Part shown: positions 8,254-17,722 of the stretch, piece by piece
How the letters are laid out: each line of letters begins with the position of its first letter
How positions within the stretch are numbered: position 1 is the stretch's first letter
DNA from: SHAN690 sp041391765
GTDB taxonomy: Bacteria; Bacteroidota; Bacteroidia; Flavobacteriales_G; Salibacteraceae
Assembly: GCA_041391765.1 (NCBI GenBank)
Contig: JAWKNJ010000031.1
Location: 1 to 64,000 of the forward strand
DNA: 64,000 nt
Direction of reading: 5' to 3'
The notes under the pieces: model-generated
Database searches by the model: none
Told to the model about the DNA's origin: nothing
What the model saw: only the letters and a program-made list of their open reading frames with translations
Made by a program: the position numbers and the translations under genes

Positions 8254-8787
8254 ATGAGCACAGAGCAGATATGGCGGGAGTATTCGGATCATGTGTTGCG
8301 CTACTTTCAATCTAAGGTCCATGATAAGGATGTGGCCGAAGATTTGCGACAGGAAGTGTTTTTGAAAGTTCATCAGCACTTGAATTCGCTCAAAGACCAG
8401 CAAAAGGTCGATCATTGGCTCCGCGTGGTGACTCGCAATGCCGTGGTTGATTATTGGAAATCGAAGGGAAAGCACATTGATGAGCCTTCGCTACAACTGG
8501 AACGAGACACACAATTCGACCATTTGGCTAACCAGTGCGTCAATCGCATGATCACCACCCTGCCCGATAAATATGCTGAGCCACTAAGATTGAGTGATAT
8601 CGAAGGCATCAAACAAGAAGATATCGCTGATCAATTGGGATTGAGTTATTCAGCCACCAAGTCAAGAATTCAACGGGGAAGGGTGATGCTGAAGGAAGCA
8701 TTGACAGCTTGCTGCAAGGTTCAAGTCAATGTGCGCAACGAATTGGTGGATGCCGATTGCCAAGGCGATTGCCACCCAAAGAACTAG
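8254..8787 (+). CDS. sigZ: SigZ-like ECF RNA polymerase sigma factor
   Basis: 177 residues. Region 2 is at about 5-70 (EYSDHVLRYFQSKV, DVAEDLRQEVFLKVH, VVTRNAVVDYW). Region 4 is at about 105-155 (LPDKYAEPLRLSDIEGIKQEDIADQLGL, then SYSATKSRIQRGR). The C-terminus has a Cys-containing tail (ACCKVQ, DADCQGDCH) characteristic of SigZ-type factors and possibly a metal or redox sensor. No anti-sigma gene is next to it. Its position immediately after the Cys-rich micropeptide unit may be functional, but the terminator means that they are separate transcripts. Confidence 0.85.
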   Translation: MSTEQIWREYSDHVLRYFQSKVHDKDVAEDLRQEVFLKVHQHLNSLKDQQKVDHWLRVVTRNAVVDYWKSKGKHIDEPSLQLERDTQFDHLANQCVNRMITTLPDKYAEPLRLSDIEGIKQEDIADQLGLSYSATKSRIQRGRVMLKEALTACCKVQVNVRNELVDADCQGDCHPKN

Positions 8788-8825
8788 GCTTTTGTAAGAA
8801 GGCGGGTAATCTTACTTTTACTCGC

Positions 8826-11057
8826 ATGAAGCTGCGGGTCATTTGGGGATTGGTTCTTGCCCTATTGTTCTGTGTTGGACAAACGCAGGTAAATGTGGAC
8901 AGCCTCCAAACCGTATTACAAAATACCAAGGGAGCCGATCGACTCAAACTCATCGAAGACATTGCATTTGGTGTCAATGATCCGATTTTAAAAAAGAAGT
9001 GGGGTAAACGTCTAATTGATGAGGCAAAAGAGCAAGGAGCGGATCTTGAACAAGGCCTTGGTCATCACTACATAGCCGCTGCGCTGTCTGCTGAAGGCGA
9101 TGCCGTTGCCTCCAACCAGGAACGCTATCAAGCGATTGAAATATTCAAATCCATCAATCGCAAAGACAAGATGGCAAGGCAGTACCTCAGCATTGGAAAC
9201 AATCTTGCCGATTTGGGGTTGTATGACAGTGCTTTAGCGATCTACTCAACCGCTAGAGATTTGGCACAAGAATCCAATGACTCTACCGCGCTGTCCGGAG
9301 CTTTTTTGAACATCAGCACAATCTATCATGAACGAGGGGAGGGCGAGAAGGAGCTCGAGTACTTGATTAAAGCAAGCAAGCTGGCGGAATCGATGCAAAA
9401 CCATGATCAGCATGCGGTCATCATCTTCAATATTGGGGTTTTCTACCTGGAAGCAGGTGATCAGATAAAGGCGGTTGAGCAGCTGCATCGTGCCATGGCA
9501 CTGTATCGCTCGCAGGAAAATTTATATGGCGAGGCGAGTTGCTACACGTTCATGGCTCAGATGAAATTTGAGGAAGATGAGTTTGACTCGGCCATGCACT
9601 ATCTGGATATGGCAGCAGAGAATTATCGAAAGGTGGGAGACATGTCCAGAATGGCCTACATCACACTCAATCAAGGCCAGACGTTGGCGCAAGCTGGAGA
9701 TATTGCAAAAGCTGAAACGAAACTTCGTTATGCGCTGCAAGTCTTTCGCGAATTAGGCGAGAATCACTACATCGCTTCTGCGCTGCAATCGATTTCGAAT
9801 ATTCATCGGTTTAAGGGAGAGTGGGATAAAGCAATTTCGACATTAGAGGCTGCCATCCACATTATGGAGGAAATGAAGGTCTTGAATGACCTGTGGAATT
9901 GGTACAAAGAATTAGCCGAGCTGTATGATGAAAAAGGCGATTACAAAGCCGCGTATGAGGCCATGGAGATGCATTCTCAGTACGGTGACTCCTTGCAGGC
10001 AAGCAATAAGCAAGAGGCCATTCAGGAGATGGAGGCGAAGTATCAAAACGAAATGAAGCAGCTCGAAATAGAAAACCTTGAAAAGGAAAAGTCGCTTCAG
10101 CAAGCTCGATTAGAACGTGAAGCCTCACAACGCATGTTGCTCATCGGGGGATTGATTGTAGCCCTGATTTTGATCGTCTTGGTAGGATATGGATTCATTA
10201 TCAAGCAGAGGGATAATAGGACCATACGAGCTCAAAAAGACGAAGTGGAAACTCAGCGAGACGAGATTCAATGGCAACATACACAGCTGGAGGAAAAGAA
10301 TTGTGAAATCACTGATTCCATCACCTATGCGAAACGCATACAGGATGCCATCCTTCCGCCATTGAAGGAAGTGAAAGCAGCGCTTGGAGATTGCTTTGTG
10401 TTGTACAAGCCCAAAGACATCGTTGCCGGTGATTTTTACTGGCTACATCAAGCAGGTGACCAGGTCATATTTGCTGTTGCAGATTGTACGGGGCACGGTG
10501 TTCCGGGTGCTATGGTGAGCGTGGTTTGTCACAACGCATTGAACCGCGCTGTTCGTGAGTTTGGATTCACAAAACCATCTCAAATCCTTGACAAAACCTT
10601 AGAGTTGGTGGTTCAGCAGTTTGCTAAGAATGAAGCCGAAATCAAGGACGGAATGGACATCGCGCTGTGCACTTGGAATAGGTCAACGAACGATCTGCAA
10701 TACGCAGGTGCCAATAACCCGCTATGGATCGTTAGACAGGATGCAGAAGATGTAGAAGAATATAAGGCAACAAAACAACCCATCGGCAAGTACGCCAATC
10801 CGGTGCCTTATGATAACAATGAATTGAAACTGAGCCCAGGAGATTCACTGTATGTATTCAGTGACGGTTTCCCGGATCAATTTGGCGGCATCAATGGAAA
10901 GAAGCTCAAGTCAAAAGCATTTAAGGAACTACTTCTTGCCGTCAACCTACGCTCCATGGACGAGCAGCGCCTAGCCATCGATCGTCACTTCGAGGATTGG
11001 AGAGGCCAACACGAGCAGATTGATGACGTCTGCGTCATCGGTCTTAGGGTCAGTTAG
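8826..11057 (+). CDS. TPR sensor - SpoIIE-type PP2C phosphatase (paralogue 1)
   Basis: The ATG at 8826 gives 743 residues with a signal peptide (MKLRVIWGLVLALLFCVGQTQ). Tetratricopeptide repeats occupy about 60-400 and would be periplasmic. A transmembrane helix (LLIGGLIVALILIVLVGYGF) lies at about 437-458, then a coiled-coil signalling helix. The cytoplasmic SpoIIE domain runs from about 515 to the end. Metal-binding PP2C motifs are intact: VAGDFYW, ADCTGHGVPGAM, SDGFPDQFGG and QIDDVCVIG. These enzymes dephosphorylate Ser/Thr, usually on STAS anti-anti-sigma factors; no STAS gene is in the window. First of four tandem paralogues. Confidence 0.88.
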   Translation: MKLRVIWGLVLALLFCVGQTQVNVDSLQTVLQNTKGADRLKLIEDIAFGVNDPILKKKWGKRLIDEAKEQGADLEQGLGHHYIAAALSAEGDAVASNQERYQAIEIFKSINRKDKMARQYLSIGNNLADLGLYDSALAIYSTARDLAQESNDSTALSGAFLNISTIYHERGEGEKELEYLIKASKLAESMQNHDQHAVIIFNIGVFYLEAGDQIKAVEQLHRAMALYRSQENLYGEASCYTFMAQMKFEEDEFDSAMHYLDMAAENYRKVGDMSRMAYITLNQGQTLAQAGDIAKAETKLRYALQVFRELGENHYIASALQSISNIHRFKGEWDKAISTLEAAIHIMEEMKVLNDLWNWYKELAELYDEKGDYKAAYEAMEMHSQYGDSLQASNKQEAIQEMEAKYQNEMKQLEIENLEKEKSLQQARLEREASQRMLLIGGLIVALILIVLVGYGFIIKQRDNRTIRAQKDEVETQRDEIQWQHTQLEEKNCEITDSITYAKRIQDAILPPLKEVKAALGDCFVLYKPKDIVAGDFYWLHQAGDQVIFAVADCTGHGVPGAMVSVVCHNALNRAVREFGFTKPSQILDKTLELVVQQFAKNEAEIKDGMDIALCTWNRSTNDLQYAGANNPLWIVRQDAEDVEEYKATKQPIGKYANPVPYDNNELKLSPGDSLYVFSDGFPDQFGGINGKKLKSKAFKELLLAVNLRSMDEQRLAIDRHFEDWRGQHEQIDDVCVIGLRVS

Positions 11058-11141
11058 CGACCGAAAAGACGCTTGTTCAGTCAACTTCTAGAATTAAAAA
11101 AATCCACTAGTCTTGTCATTGATTGAATAAAATCAACCTTC

Positions 11142-13208
11142 ATGAGATCATATAACATTGTTGGCCTAGTTGCTGTTTCTCTTTTATTTATTGGAACTTT
11201 TCTCAAGGCATTCCATTGGTTTGGAGCAGGAATAGCATATGTCCTGACCATGTTCACTTTGGTTAGTTTTTTCGCACCGCTTCGATTGATGGATTCGTTG
11301 AAATCAGGGCGAAGCAAGTTGATTTCATGGGTGGAGTATTTCACAATCACCTTATTATCCATTGCCACTGTCTTTAAGATGATGCACTGGCCATTTGGAG
11401 GGTTTCTGTTGTATACTTTCTTCTTTGTGTTTTTCTTAGGCTACGTACCCACCTATGTAATCCAGGGTTTTCGACAATCTGCGGATAGGAACACGATTTA
11501 TTTCAACATGATTATTGGCGGAATAGTCATTATGATGTTCTACCTGTACATGGGAGGACAAGTAAGTGCACGGATGTTGGATAGTTATGATTTGGCCCTG
11601 ACTAAGCAAGTCCAGCTATTCGAAAAGTCTGAGAAAAAGGCTAACAAGTTGATGGAGTCCATCAGTCTGTTAAATGTGGATTCGATAAATCACAAGTCAA
11701 GTCAACTTCATGCTCGAACCAATGAAATCATACAATCTATTGATACGCTCACAAATTTCTTGATTGCTCAATCGGATGGAATTTCAATTGAGAAAGCGGA
11801 CTCACTTTGGTTTGGACATATTCAAAACAGGGACAAATTTGATATCCCTACTCAACTTCTGATGTTTGAGGGTAGAGGTGAACAGCTTCGAAAAACGTTG
11901 AACGAATATTCGGAATGGTCCAAGAAACTCTTCGATCCGGAAGTTCGACTATTACTGGAAGAAGAGCTTAGCATTGATACAAAGGATAGATATGATGAAT
12001 GGAATGAAGAAAATATCACCTGGGAGCGATACATGTTTGATCATGTTCCATTATCCGTGGTTATTGGGTCAATGTTGACAGTCCGACACGAGGTTATCCA
12101 GGTTGAAATCGCTGCGTTGGAAGAAATGCTGAACGCAGCAGCAAGTGAGAAGCCGGACAATTTTGCTGCAATTCTAGCCGAAGTAAATTCAAAGTACGAG
12201 GCAGAGGCAAGGCAGCTTGAGATTGCCGAATTAGAAAAGCAAAAGGAGCTTTCGGATGAAAGCGTGAAGTCAAAACAAGAAGAAGTTGATGCCATTGCAT
12301 CTACAATGCTTTGGATGGGCTTGGGTATTTTCATTTTCATCGTCATGTTGTTCTATGTCATCCGCAGCAACATTGCTCGCAAGCGGCTGAACAAGGAAAT
12401 AACTCAGCAGAAAATTGAGATTGAACATCAAAAGGAACTCGTTGAGGAGAAAAATAGAGAAGTCACCGAATCAATCACCTATGCCAAGCGCATTCAAGAG
12501 GCGATATTACCTCCGCGCAAATTGGTTAAGGAGTACCTCTCAAACAGCTTCGTTCTATACAAGCCAAAAGACATTGTAGCCGGTGACTTCTATTGGATGC
12601 AACCATTCGGTGATTGGGTGTTTTTTGCGGCAGCCGACTGCACTGGGCATGGTGTGCCGGGAGCAATGGTCAGTGTGATCTGCAATAACGGACTGAACCG
12701 ATCAGTGCGCGAGTTTGGATTGAGAGATCCGGCTCAAATCTTAGACAAGACGCGCGATCTGGTCATGCAAGAATTCGAGAAAAGCGAGGAAGACGTAAAG
12801 GACGGAATGGACATAGCGTTGTGCGCATTGAATACCGACACGAATGAGCTACATTATGCTGGTGCTCAAAATCCGCTATGGATTGTTCGTTCAGGTGCAT
12901 CTGAGGTGGAAGAAATCAAGGGCGATAAGCAACCTATTGGACGGTACGCAGAACCGAGACCATTTACTACGCATCATGTGAAGCTAGAAAAGGGGGACAC
13001 GATCTATGTGTTCAGCGATGGTTATGCCGATCAATTTGGTGGGGTGAAAGGCAAGAAGTTTAAGTATGCTTCATTCAAGGAATTACTTGTATCTATTCAA
13101 GAAAAACCAATGGAAGCTCAGAGAGAAATCATCAATAGTCGCTTTGAAGAATGGCGTGGAGAACTGGAACAGATTGATGACGTGTGTGTTATTGGAGTTC
13201 GTATTTGA
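11142..13208 (+). CDS. Multi-pass membrane sensor - SpoIIE-type PP2C phosphatase (paralogue 2)
   Basis: 688 residues. The N-terminus has four hydrophobic segments in the first 140 residues, with two GldL-like motifs in loops (KAFHWFGAG and FKMMHWPFGG). A long extracytoplasmic region follows, then a single helix at about 385-405 (LGIFIFIVMLFYVI), a coiled coil, and the SITYAKRIQEAILPP linker shared with the paralogues. The SpoIIE domain (VAGDFYW, DCTGHGVPGAM, DGMDIALC, SDGYADQFGG, DDVCVIG) is complete. The GldL resemblance, if meaningful, suggests sensing of membrane state or proton motive force, but this is speculation. Confidence 0.85.
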   Translation: MRSYNIVGLVAVSLLFIGTFLKAFHWFGAGIAYVLTMFTLVSFFAPLRLMDSLKSGRSKLISWVEYFTITLLSIATVFKMMHWPFGGFLLYTFFFVFFLGYVPTYVIQGFRQSADRNTIYFNMIIGGIVIMMFYLYMGGQVSARMLDSYDLALTKQVQLFEKSEKKANKLMESISLLNVDSINHKSSQLHARTNEIIQSIDTLTNFLIAQSDGISIEKADSLWFGHIQNRDKFDIPTQLLMFEGRGEQLRKTLNEYSEWSKKLFDPEVRLLLEEELSIDTKDRYDEWNEENITWERYMFDHVPLSVVIGSMLTVRHEVIQVEIAALEEMLNAAASEKPDNFAAILAEVNSKYEAEARQLEIAELEKQKELSDESVKSKQEEVDAIASTMLWMGLGIFIFIVMLFYVIRSNIARKRLNKEITQQKIEIEHQKELVEEKNREVTESITYAKRIQEAILPPRKLVKEYLSNSFVLYKPKDIVAGDFYWMQPFGDWVFFAAADCTGHGVPGAMVSVICNNGLNRSVREFGLRDPAQILDKTRDLVMQEFEKSEEDVKDGMDIALCALNTDTNELHYAGAQNPLWIVRSGASEVEEIKGDKQPIGRYAEPRPFTTHHVKLEKGDTIYVFSDGYADQFGGVKGKKFKYASFKELLVSIQEKPMEAQREIINSRFEEWRGELEQIDDVCVIGVRI

Positions 13209-13366
13209 TCAGAAAATTTCTAGTGTGGGCATATGATAGATGCTTGGTTATATTTGACCATAACCTAACCACCTGATTTCTACGCCTTATTAATACCCTA
13301 GTCTCCGTATTCAATCGCATTTGTGCAGGGCGTAGTGCATTATGGACTCCATTATTAATCTTTTGC

Positions 13367-15664
13367 TTGGTTGCTAACGCTAACCCTGTAGTCGCCCAAA
13401 CGAAGGCAGACTACAAGTTTAAGGTCACCGGGAAAATTGTTTTGGATGATTCAAAGAAGAGGACGCCCTATAAAAATGCACCAATTACCATTTATTCAGA
13501 TGGTGAAGTCTTGGAGATTATTTATGCTGACAAAAAGGGAATGTTCGATGTTCAGCTAGCCTATGACGGAGAATATGAGGTCTCATTTGGAACGATAGAA
13601 TCAGGCTACGTGCCAAAGCGACTAGCCTTCAATACCAAAGGTGTTCCGGATGAAATCAAGCCAAAGATCATGTCGTTCGACTTTACTGTAGCGTTGATAG
13701 AATACTATTCCTCAATAGATTATTCGGCTTTTGAGAAACCTGTAGGCAAGATTCATTATAGTCCGGAGATAAAGGAGTTTGACTATGACATCAATTACAC
13801 CAGGGAAATTCAAGATGCAATCACCCAACTATTAAGTTCTAAATTCAAGCTGAACGTTCAGGTGTTTCAATCGATGGATGAAACAGCAAACGATGTTATT
13901 GAGTTGGCTGATGTACCTGTGACGCTTTATCTCAAAGTCAATAAGGTTGCTTCTTTGAAGGCAGATGAAAATGGACGATTTAGCATAGATCTGGAATACG
14001 ACAAATTGGGTTATAACCTTATTGTCGGTGAAGGTTTGAGGGGTTTCAAGCCGAAAAGAATAATCATTAATACAATCGATGTTCCAGAGGATTTGCAAGA
14101 GAAGAAGAGTGTGCGATCAATGGACATAAGGTTAACGCTTCATGCCGGTTTTGGTGCAGATGTAGCGAGTGAAATGCCGGTAGGCATAGTGGGTTATAAC
14201 ATCGAAGAAAAGTCTTTTGAAGCCGATTGGATTGAAGAAGAGTTGGTAGATCAAGGGTTGGATGGAAAAGCTGAAAAAGGACAGAAGTCGAGCGCATTCG
14301 AATTAGCTGCTCAGCAGTATCTGGAAACAGCACAGTTTCAAAGTGAAATCGAAAAGTATAAGAGCATCAATTCCATCATGGTTCAAAAGGCTAACCGCAT
14401 GGATAGGCAGATTGAGCAATTGAAAGACAGTGTGCAAACCCAGCGATCTAGGTTTCAGCAGGAACTCGAAGCCACCGACCAAAAGTGGCAACGCGAACAA
14501 GAAGAATTGATGATGGAAATCTCTAAGATTTCTGACAAATCATCATTGGATGCAGCAAGGCGAAAGCTGGAAGTGGATAAACTCAAGGCCATCACCGATG
14601 AGGATAAGCAGGCTATTGCAGAACGAGAGGCTGCGTTGAATCAGGTTCAAGGTAAACTTTCAGATGCGGTGACGACCATCGAGCAAAAGGATGATGAAAT
14701 CAAGCAAAAGGAAGAAGAAGCTAAGGAACGCAGGAGGCAACTCATAGCAGCTTTAGCAGCCATTAGTATCATCATGGTTCTGGCTGTGTTCCTATTGATG
14801 AGTATTCGAAAACAGAAAGCCGCGAATAGAACCATTACGCTTCAGCACGATGAAATTGTGCAACAAAAGGCTGACATAGAACACCAAAAGGAGATAGTTG
14901 AAGAAAAGAACAAAGAAATCACCGATTCGATCACCTACGCAAAACGCATCCAAGAAGCCATATTGCCGCCACAAAAGCTGGTGAAGGAGTTCTTGTCAAA
15001 CAGCTTTGTGCTGTATAAACCGAAAGATATTGTTGCAGGTGATTTTTACTGGATGCATCCGGATGGTGAGTGGGTGTATTTTGCAGCTGCTGACTGCACT
15101 GGTCATGGAGTTCCCGGGGCGATGGTGAGTGTGATTTGCAACAACGGATTAAACAGATCAGTTCGTGAATTCGGATTGAAAGAGCCTGATGAAATTCTCA
15201 ATAAGACCCGTGAGCTCGTTTTACAAGAGTTTGAGAAAAGCGAGGAAGAAGTAAAGGACGGGATGGACATTGCGCTGTGCGCACTCAACGCCAAGGAGAG
15301 AAAGCTCCAATATGCCGGAGCGCAAAATCCACTTTGGATCATACGAAACGGAGCCACGGAAGTGGAAGAAATCAAGCCCGATAAACAGCCCATTGGCCAG
15401 TATGCTGAACTTCGGCCTTTTACCAATCACGATGTGGAATTAAATGAAGGCGACACGGTTTACATTTTCAGCGATGGTTATGCCGATCAATTTGGCGGTC
15501 CCAAGGGCAAGAAGTTTAAGTATGCATCCTTCAAGGAACTGTTAGTTTCCGTAAACCATGAACCGCTTGAAAATCAGCGAACAATTATCAACGAACGCTT
15601 TGAAGAGTGGAGGGGAGAGTTGGAACAGATAGACGATGTTTGCGTAATTGGGGTAAGAGTTTGA
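13367..15664 (+). CDS. Beta-domain/coiled-coil sensor - SpoIIE-type PP2C phosphatase (paralogue 3)
   Basis: About 765 residues. The N-terminal 260 residues hold two carboxypeptidase-regulatory-like beta domains (KVTGKIVLDDSK with DKKGMFDVQL; VPVTLYLKVNKVA with DENGRFSIDLE). A long coiled coil (about 310-450), a transmembrane helix at about 458-478 and the SpoIIE domain follow. The start is uncertain: TTG 13367 is the first standard start codon, yet upstream in frame is a perfect signal-peptide core (LWTPLLIFCLVANANPVVAQ) with no ATG or GTG, so a start-codon change or small indel near 13342-13367 is possible. The last bases overlap the next gene as TTGA. Confidence 0.82.
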   Translation: MVANANPVVAQTKADYKFKVTGKIVLDDSKKRTPYKNAPITIYSDGEVLEIIYADKKGMFDVQLAYDGEYEVSFGTIESGYVPKRLAFNTKGVPDEIKPKIMSFDFTVALIEYYSSIDYSAFEKPVGKIHYSPEIKEFDYDINYTREIQDAITQLLSSKFKLNVQVFQSMDETANDVIELADVPVTLYLKVNKVASLKADENGRFSIDLEYDKLGYNLIVGEGLRGFKPKRIIINTIDVPEDLQEKKSVRSMDIRLTLHAGFGADVASEMPVGIVGYNIEEKSFEADWIEEELVDQGLDGKAEKGQKSSAFELAAQQYLETAQFQSEIEKYKSINSIMVQKANRMDRQIEQLKDSVQTQRSRFQQELEATDQKWQREQEELMMEISKISDKSSLDAARRKLEVDKLKAITDEDKQAIAEREAALNQVQGKLSDAVTTIEQKDDEIKQKEEEAKERRRQLIAALAAISIIMVLAVFLLMSIRKQKAANRTITLQHDEIVQQKADIEHQKEIVEEKNKEITDSITYAKRIQEAILPPQKLVKEFLSNSFVLYKPKDIVAGDFYWMHPDGEWVYFAAADCTGHGVPGAMVSVICNNGLNRSVREFGLKEPDEILNKTRELVLQEFEKSEEEVKDGMDIALCALNAKERKLQYAGAQNPLWIIRNGATEVEEIKPDKQPIGQYAELRPFTNHDVELNEGDTVYIFSDGYADQFGGPKGKKFKYASFKELLVSVNHEPLENQRTIINERFEEWRGELEQIDDVCVIGVRV

Positions 15665-17601
15665 AAGCTATCACTTTGTTCATATTGCTTATGGCACTTG
15701 GTCTGACGACTTTGGGACAAGATTGGGAGACTTTGATTCGTGAATCAGAGGACAAGATGACAACGTCACAAATTACGCGAGCCCGGTTTAAGTCTTTGTT
15801 CATATACAAATTTGCGCAATCAAGTGAGTGGCCGGGTGGTTCGATAAAGGACAGCTTTAAAATTGTCGTTCTGAAGAATCCATATCTGTGCAAGTACTTA
15901 TCAATAGCGGCAGAGACAAAGACCATTAACGGGTTTCCTGTAGACATCGAATACATCAGCAGCATTAATGACTTTACGACCGGTCAGATGTTATATGCCG
16001 ACTATTTTGATGGGGTGTCAGCGGAACAACTTTTTGACGCAATTGGTGATCAATCAGTAGCATTAGTAACCGAGGGATATGATTATAATACCACCATGTT
16101 CAACTTCATAATTCAAGGTAATTTGATAAAATATCAGATGAACCGATCTAACTTGTCGAAGCATGGCATAATTCCATCTAAAGCACTTGAAAATTTAGCC
16201 ACTGAAGTAAATGAGGAAGATTGGAAGACAGAATTGGAGCGCCTGCGCAAGGATTTACAAGTTGAAAAGCAGAAGTCAGCGCAGCTGCAAGATGTGAACG
16301 AAAATCTGAATGTTGAAGTAACTACCCTAAAAACTGACATTCAAACGCTGGAAGAAAAAATAGACGCTCTTAATGAAGAAATCATTGAAAAAAGAAGTGA
16401 GTTGTCTGAAGTCTTTGATCGGATTGGAGTCCAGAAAGACGTTTACCAAAAGCTGGTAAAAAGCCTAGACAGCAAAGAGCGCGAACTCACTGAAAGTCAG
16501 AAGGAACTACAATCCAAGAACGAGGAACTTGAAACTAAGGAATTGGCAATTCAAGTCTCGGAGAAACGATTATCCGAACAACGAGAACAGATAGAATTAG
16601 CTAACGAAGAAATATTAGTCGTTGAGAGTAGAATGTCGAATGCGTTGAAACTACTAGAAAATCAAAAACTAGTCAGTTATGCTGTGGCAATCATCGCCTT
16701 TATCATTTTGATCCTTGGTGCTTTGGCATTTGTAAATTATAGAAGACAGAAGTCACAGGCACAAATCATTGCGAAGCAACGTGATGAAGTTGAATCACAA
16801 CGGGATGAGATTCGACAACAGCACGAGCAGTTGGAAGAGAAAAACCAAGAAATCCTGGATTCGATCGAATATGCCAAGCGTATCCAAACCGCCATCCTTC
16901 CACCGGATCGTATTGTCAAGGAATACCTCAATCAGAGCTTCATTTTGTATAAACCAAAGGATGTGGTTGCGGGTGATTTCTATTGGATGGAAACGGTTGG
17001 TGATGTCGTGTACTACGCGGCTGCAGATTGTACTGGTCACGGGGTCCCCGGAGCCATGGTTTCAGTGATTTGTGTGAACGGATTGAATCGAGCAGTGCGA
17101 GAATTCGGACTTCGACAACCAGCCGAGATTTTGGACAAGACACGAGAGCTCGTCATCAAGGAATTCGAAAAAAGTGAGGAGGAAGTGAAAGACGGAATGG
17201 ATATTTCGCTTTGCGCATTGAACTCAAAAACCAAGGAACTTCAGTGGGCCGGTGCCAACAATCCGCTTTGGATCGTCCGAAAAGGAGCGGAAGAAGTAGA
17301 AGAAGTGAAGCCGGATAAACAGCCTATTGGAAGGTATGAATCAGAAAAACCGTTCACCAATCATGTTGTTCAGTTGAATGACGGTGATACCATCTACACC
17401 TTTTCGGATGGATATCCGGATCAATTCGGTGGCGAAAGCGGCAAAAAATACAAAAGCGGTAAGTTCAAAAGTACACTCCTCAAATTGGCTCATCAGCCTG
17501 TTAGTGACCAGCGAGCTTTGTTGGACGAAGAGTTTGAGTCGTGGCGTGGAGAGCATGAACAGATCGATGATGTCTGTGTCATTGGTGTGAAAATCACTTA
17601 G
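15661..17601 (+). CDS. YfiR-like sensor - SpoIIE-type PP2C phosphatase (paralogue 4)
   Basis: I place the start at TTG 15661, overlapping the previous stop in the sequence TTGA, because a signal peptide follows at once (MKAITLFILLMALGLTTLGQ). That gives 646 residues. Positions about 35-180 match the YfiR/DUF4154 periplasmic fold (KSLFIYKFAQSSEWPGG, FKIVVL, GQMLYADYFDG). A long coiled coil, a transmembrane helix at about 340-360 and a complete SpoIIE domain follow (DCTGHGVPGAM, SDGYPDQFGG, QIDDVCVIG). YfiR proteins sense redox or envelope signals in diguanylate-cyclase systems; pairing the fold with a phosphatase is notable. Translational coupling to paralogue 3 is likely. Confidence 0.87.
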   Translation: MKAITLFILLMALGLTTLGQDWETLIRESEDKMTTSQITRARFKSLFIYKFAQSSEWPGGSIKDSFKIVVLKNPYLCKYLSIAAETKTINGFPVDIEYISSINDFTTGQMLYADYFDGVSAEQLFDAIGDQSVALVTEGYDYNTTMFNFIIQGNLIKYQMNRSNLSKHGIIPSKALENLATEVNEEDWKTELERLRKDLQVEKQKSAQLQDVNENLNVEVTTLKTDIQTLEEKIDALNEEIIEKRSELSEVFDRIGVQKDVYQKLVKSLDSKERELTESQKELQSKNEELETKELAIQVSEKRLSEQREQIELANEEILVVESRMSNALKLLENQKLVSYAVAIIAFIILILGALAFVNYRRQKSQAQIIAKQRDEVESQRDEIRQQHEQLEEKNQEILDSIEYAKRIQTAILPPDRIVKEYLNQSFILYKPKDVVAGDFYWMETVGDVVYYAAADCTGHGVPGAMVSVICVNGLNRAVREFGLRQPAEILDKTRELVIKEFEKSEEEVKDGMDISLCALNSKTKELQWAGANNPLWIVRKGAEEVEEVKPDKQPIGRYESEKPFTNHVVQLNDGDTIYTFSDGYPDQFGGESGKKYKSGKFKSTLLKLAHQPVSDQRALLDEEFESWRGEHEQIDDVCVIGVKIT

Positions 17602-17630
17602 TGATAGTCATCGAGCCCTCCGCTAGAAGC

Positions 17631-17672
17631 GAATCGGTTGATGATGTATGTGCCATTCGGCTCAGGGTTTGA
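17631..17672 (+). pseudogene. Vestige of the 3' end of a fifth SpoIIE phosphatase
   Basis: The frame starting at 17631 reads ESVDDVCAIRLRV followed by TGA. The four neighbours end in EQIDDVCVIG followed by LRV, VRI, VRV or VKI. Eleven of the 13 residues match paralogue 1 or differ conservatively, and the stop is at the same point within one codon. Nothing further upstream aligns. It lies 30 bases after the stop of paralogue 4, so it probably remains from unequal recombination in the array. Confidence 0.6.
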
Positions 17673-17722
17673 TTTTGTCCTTCCCCAACGGCAGGTATTA
17701 ACCTTGCGGCATTAATCATTCA

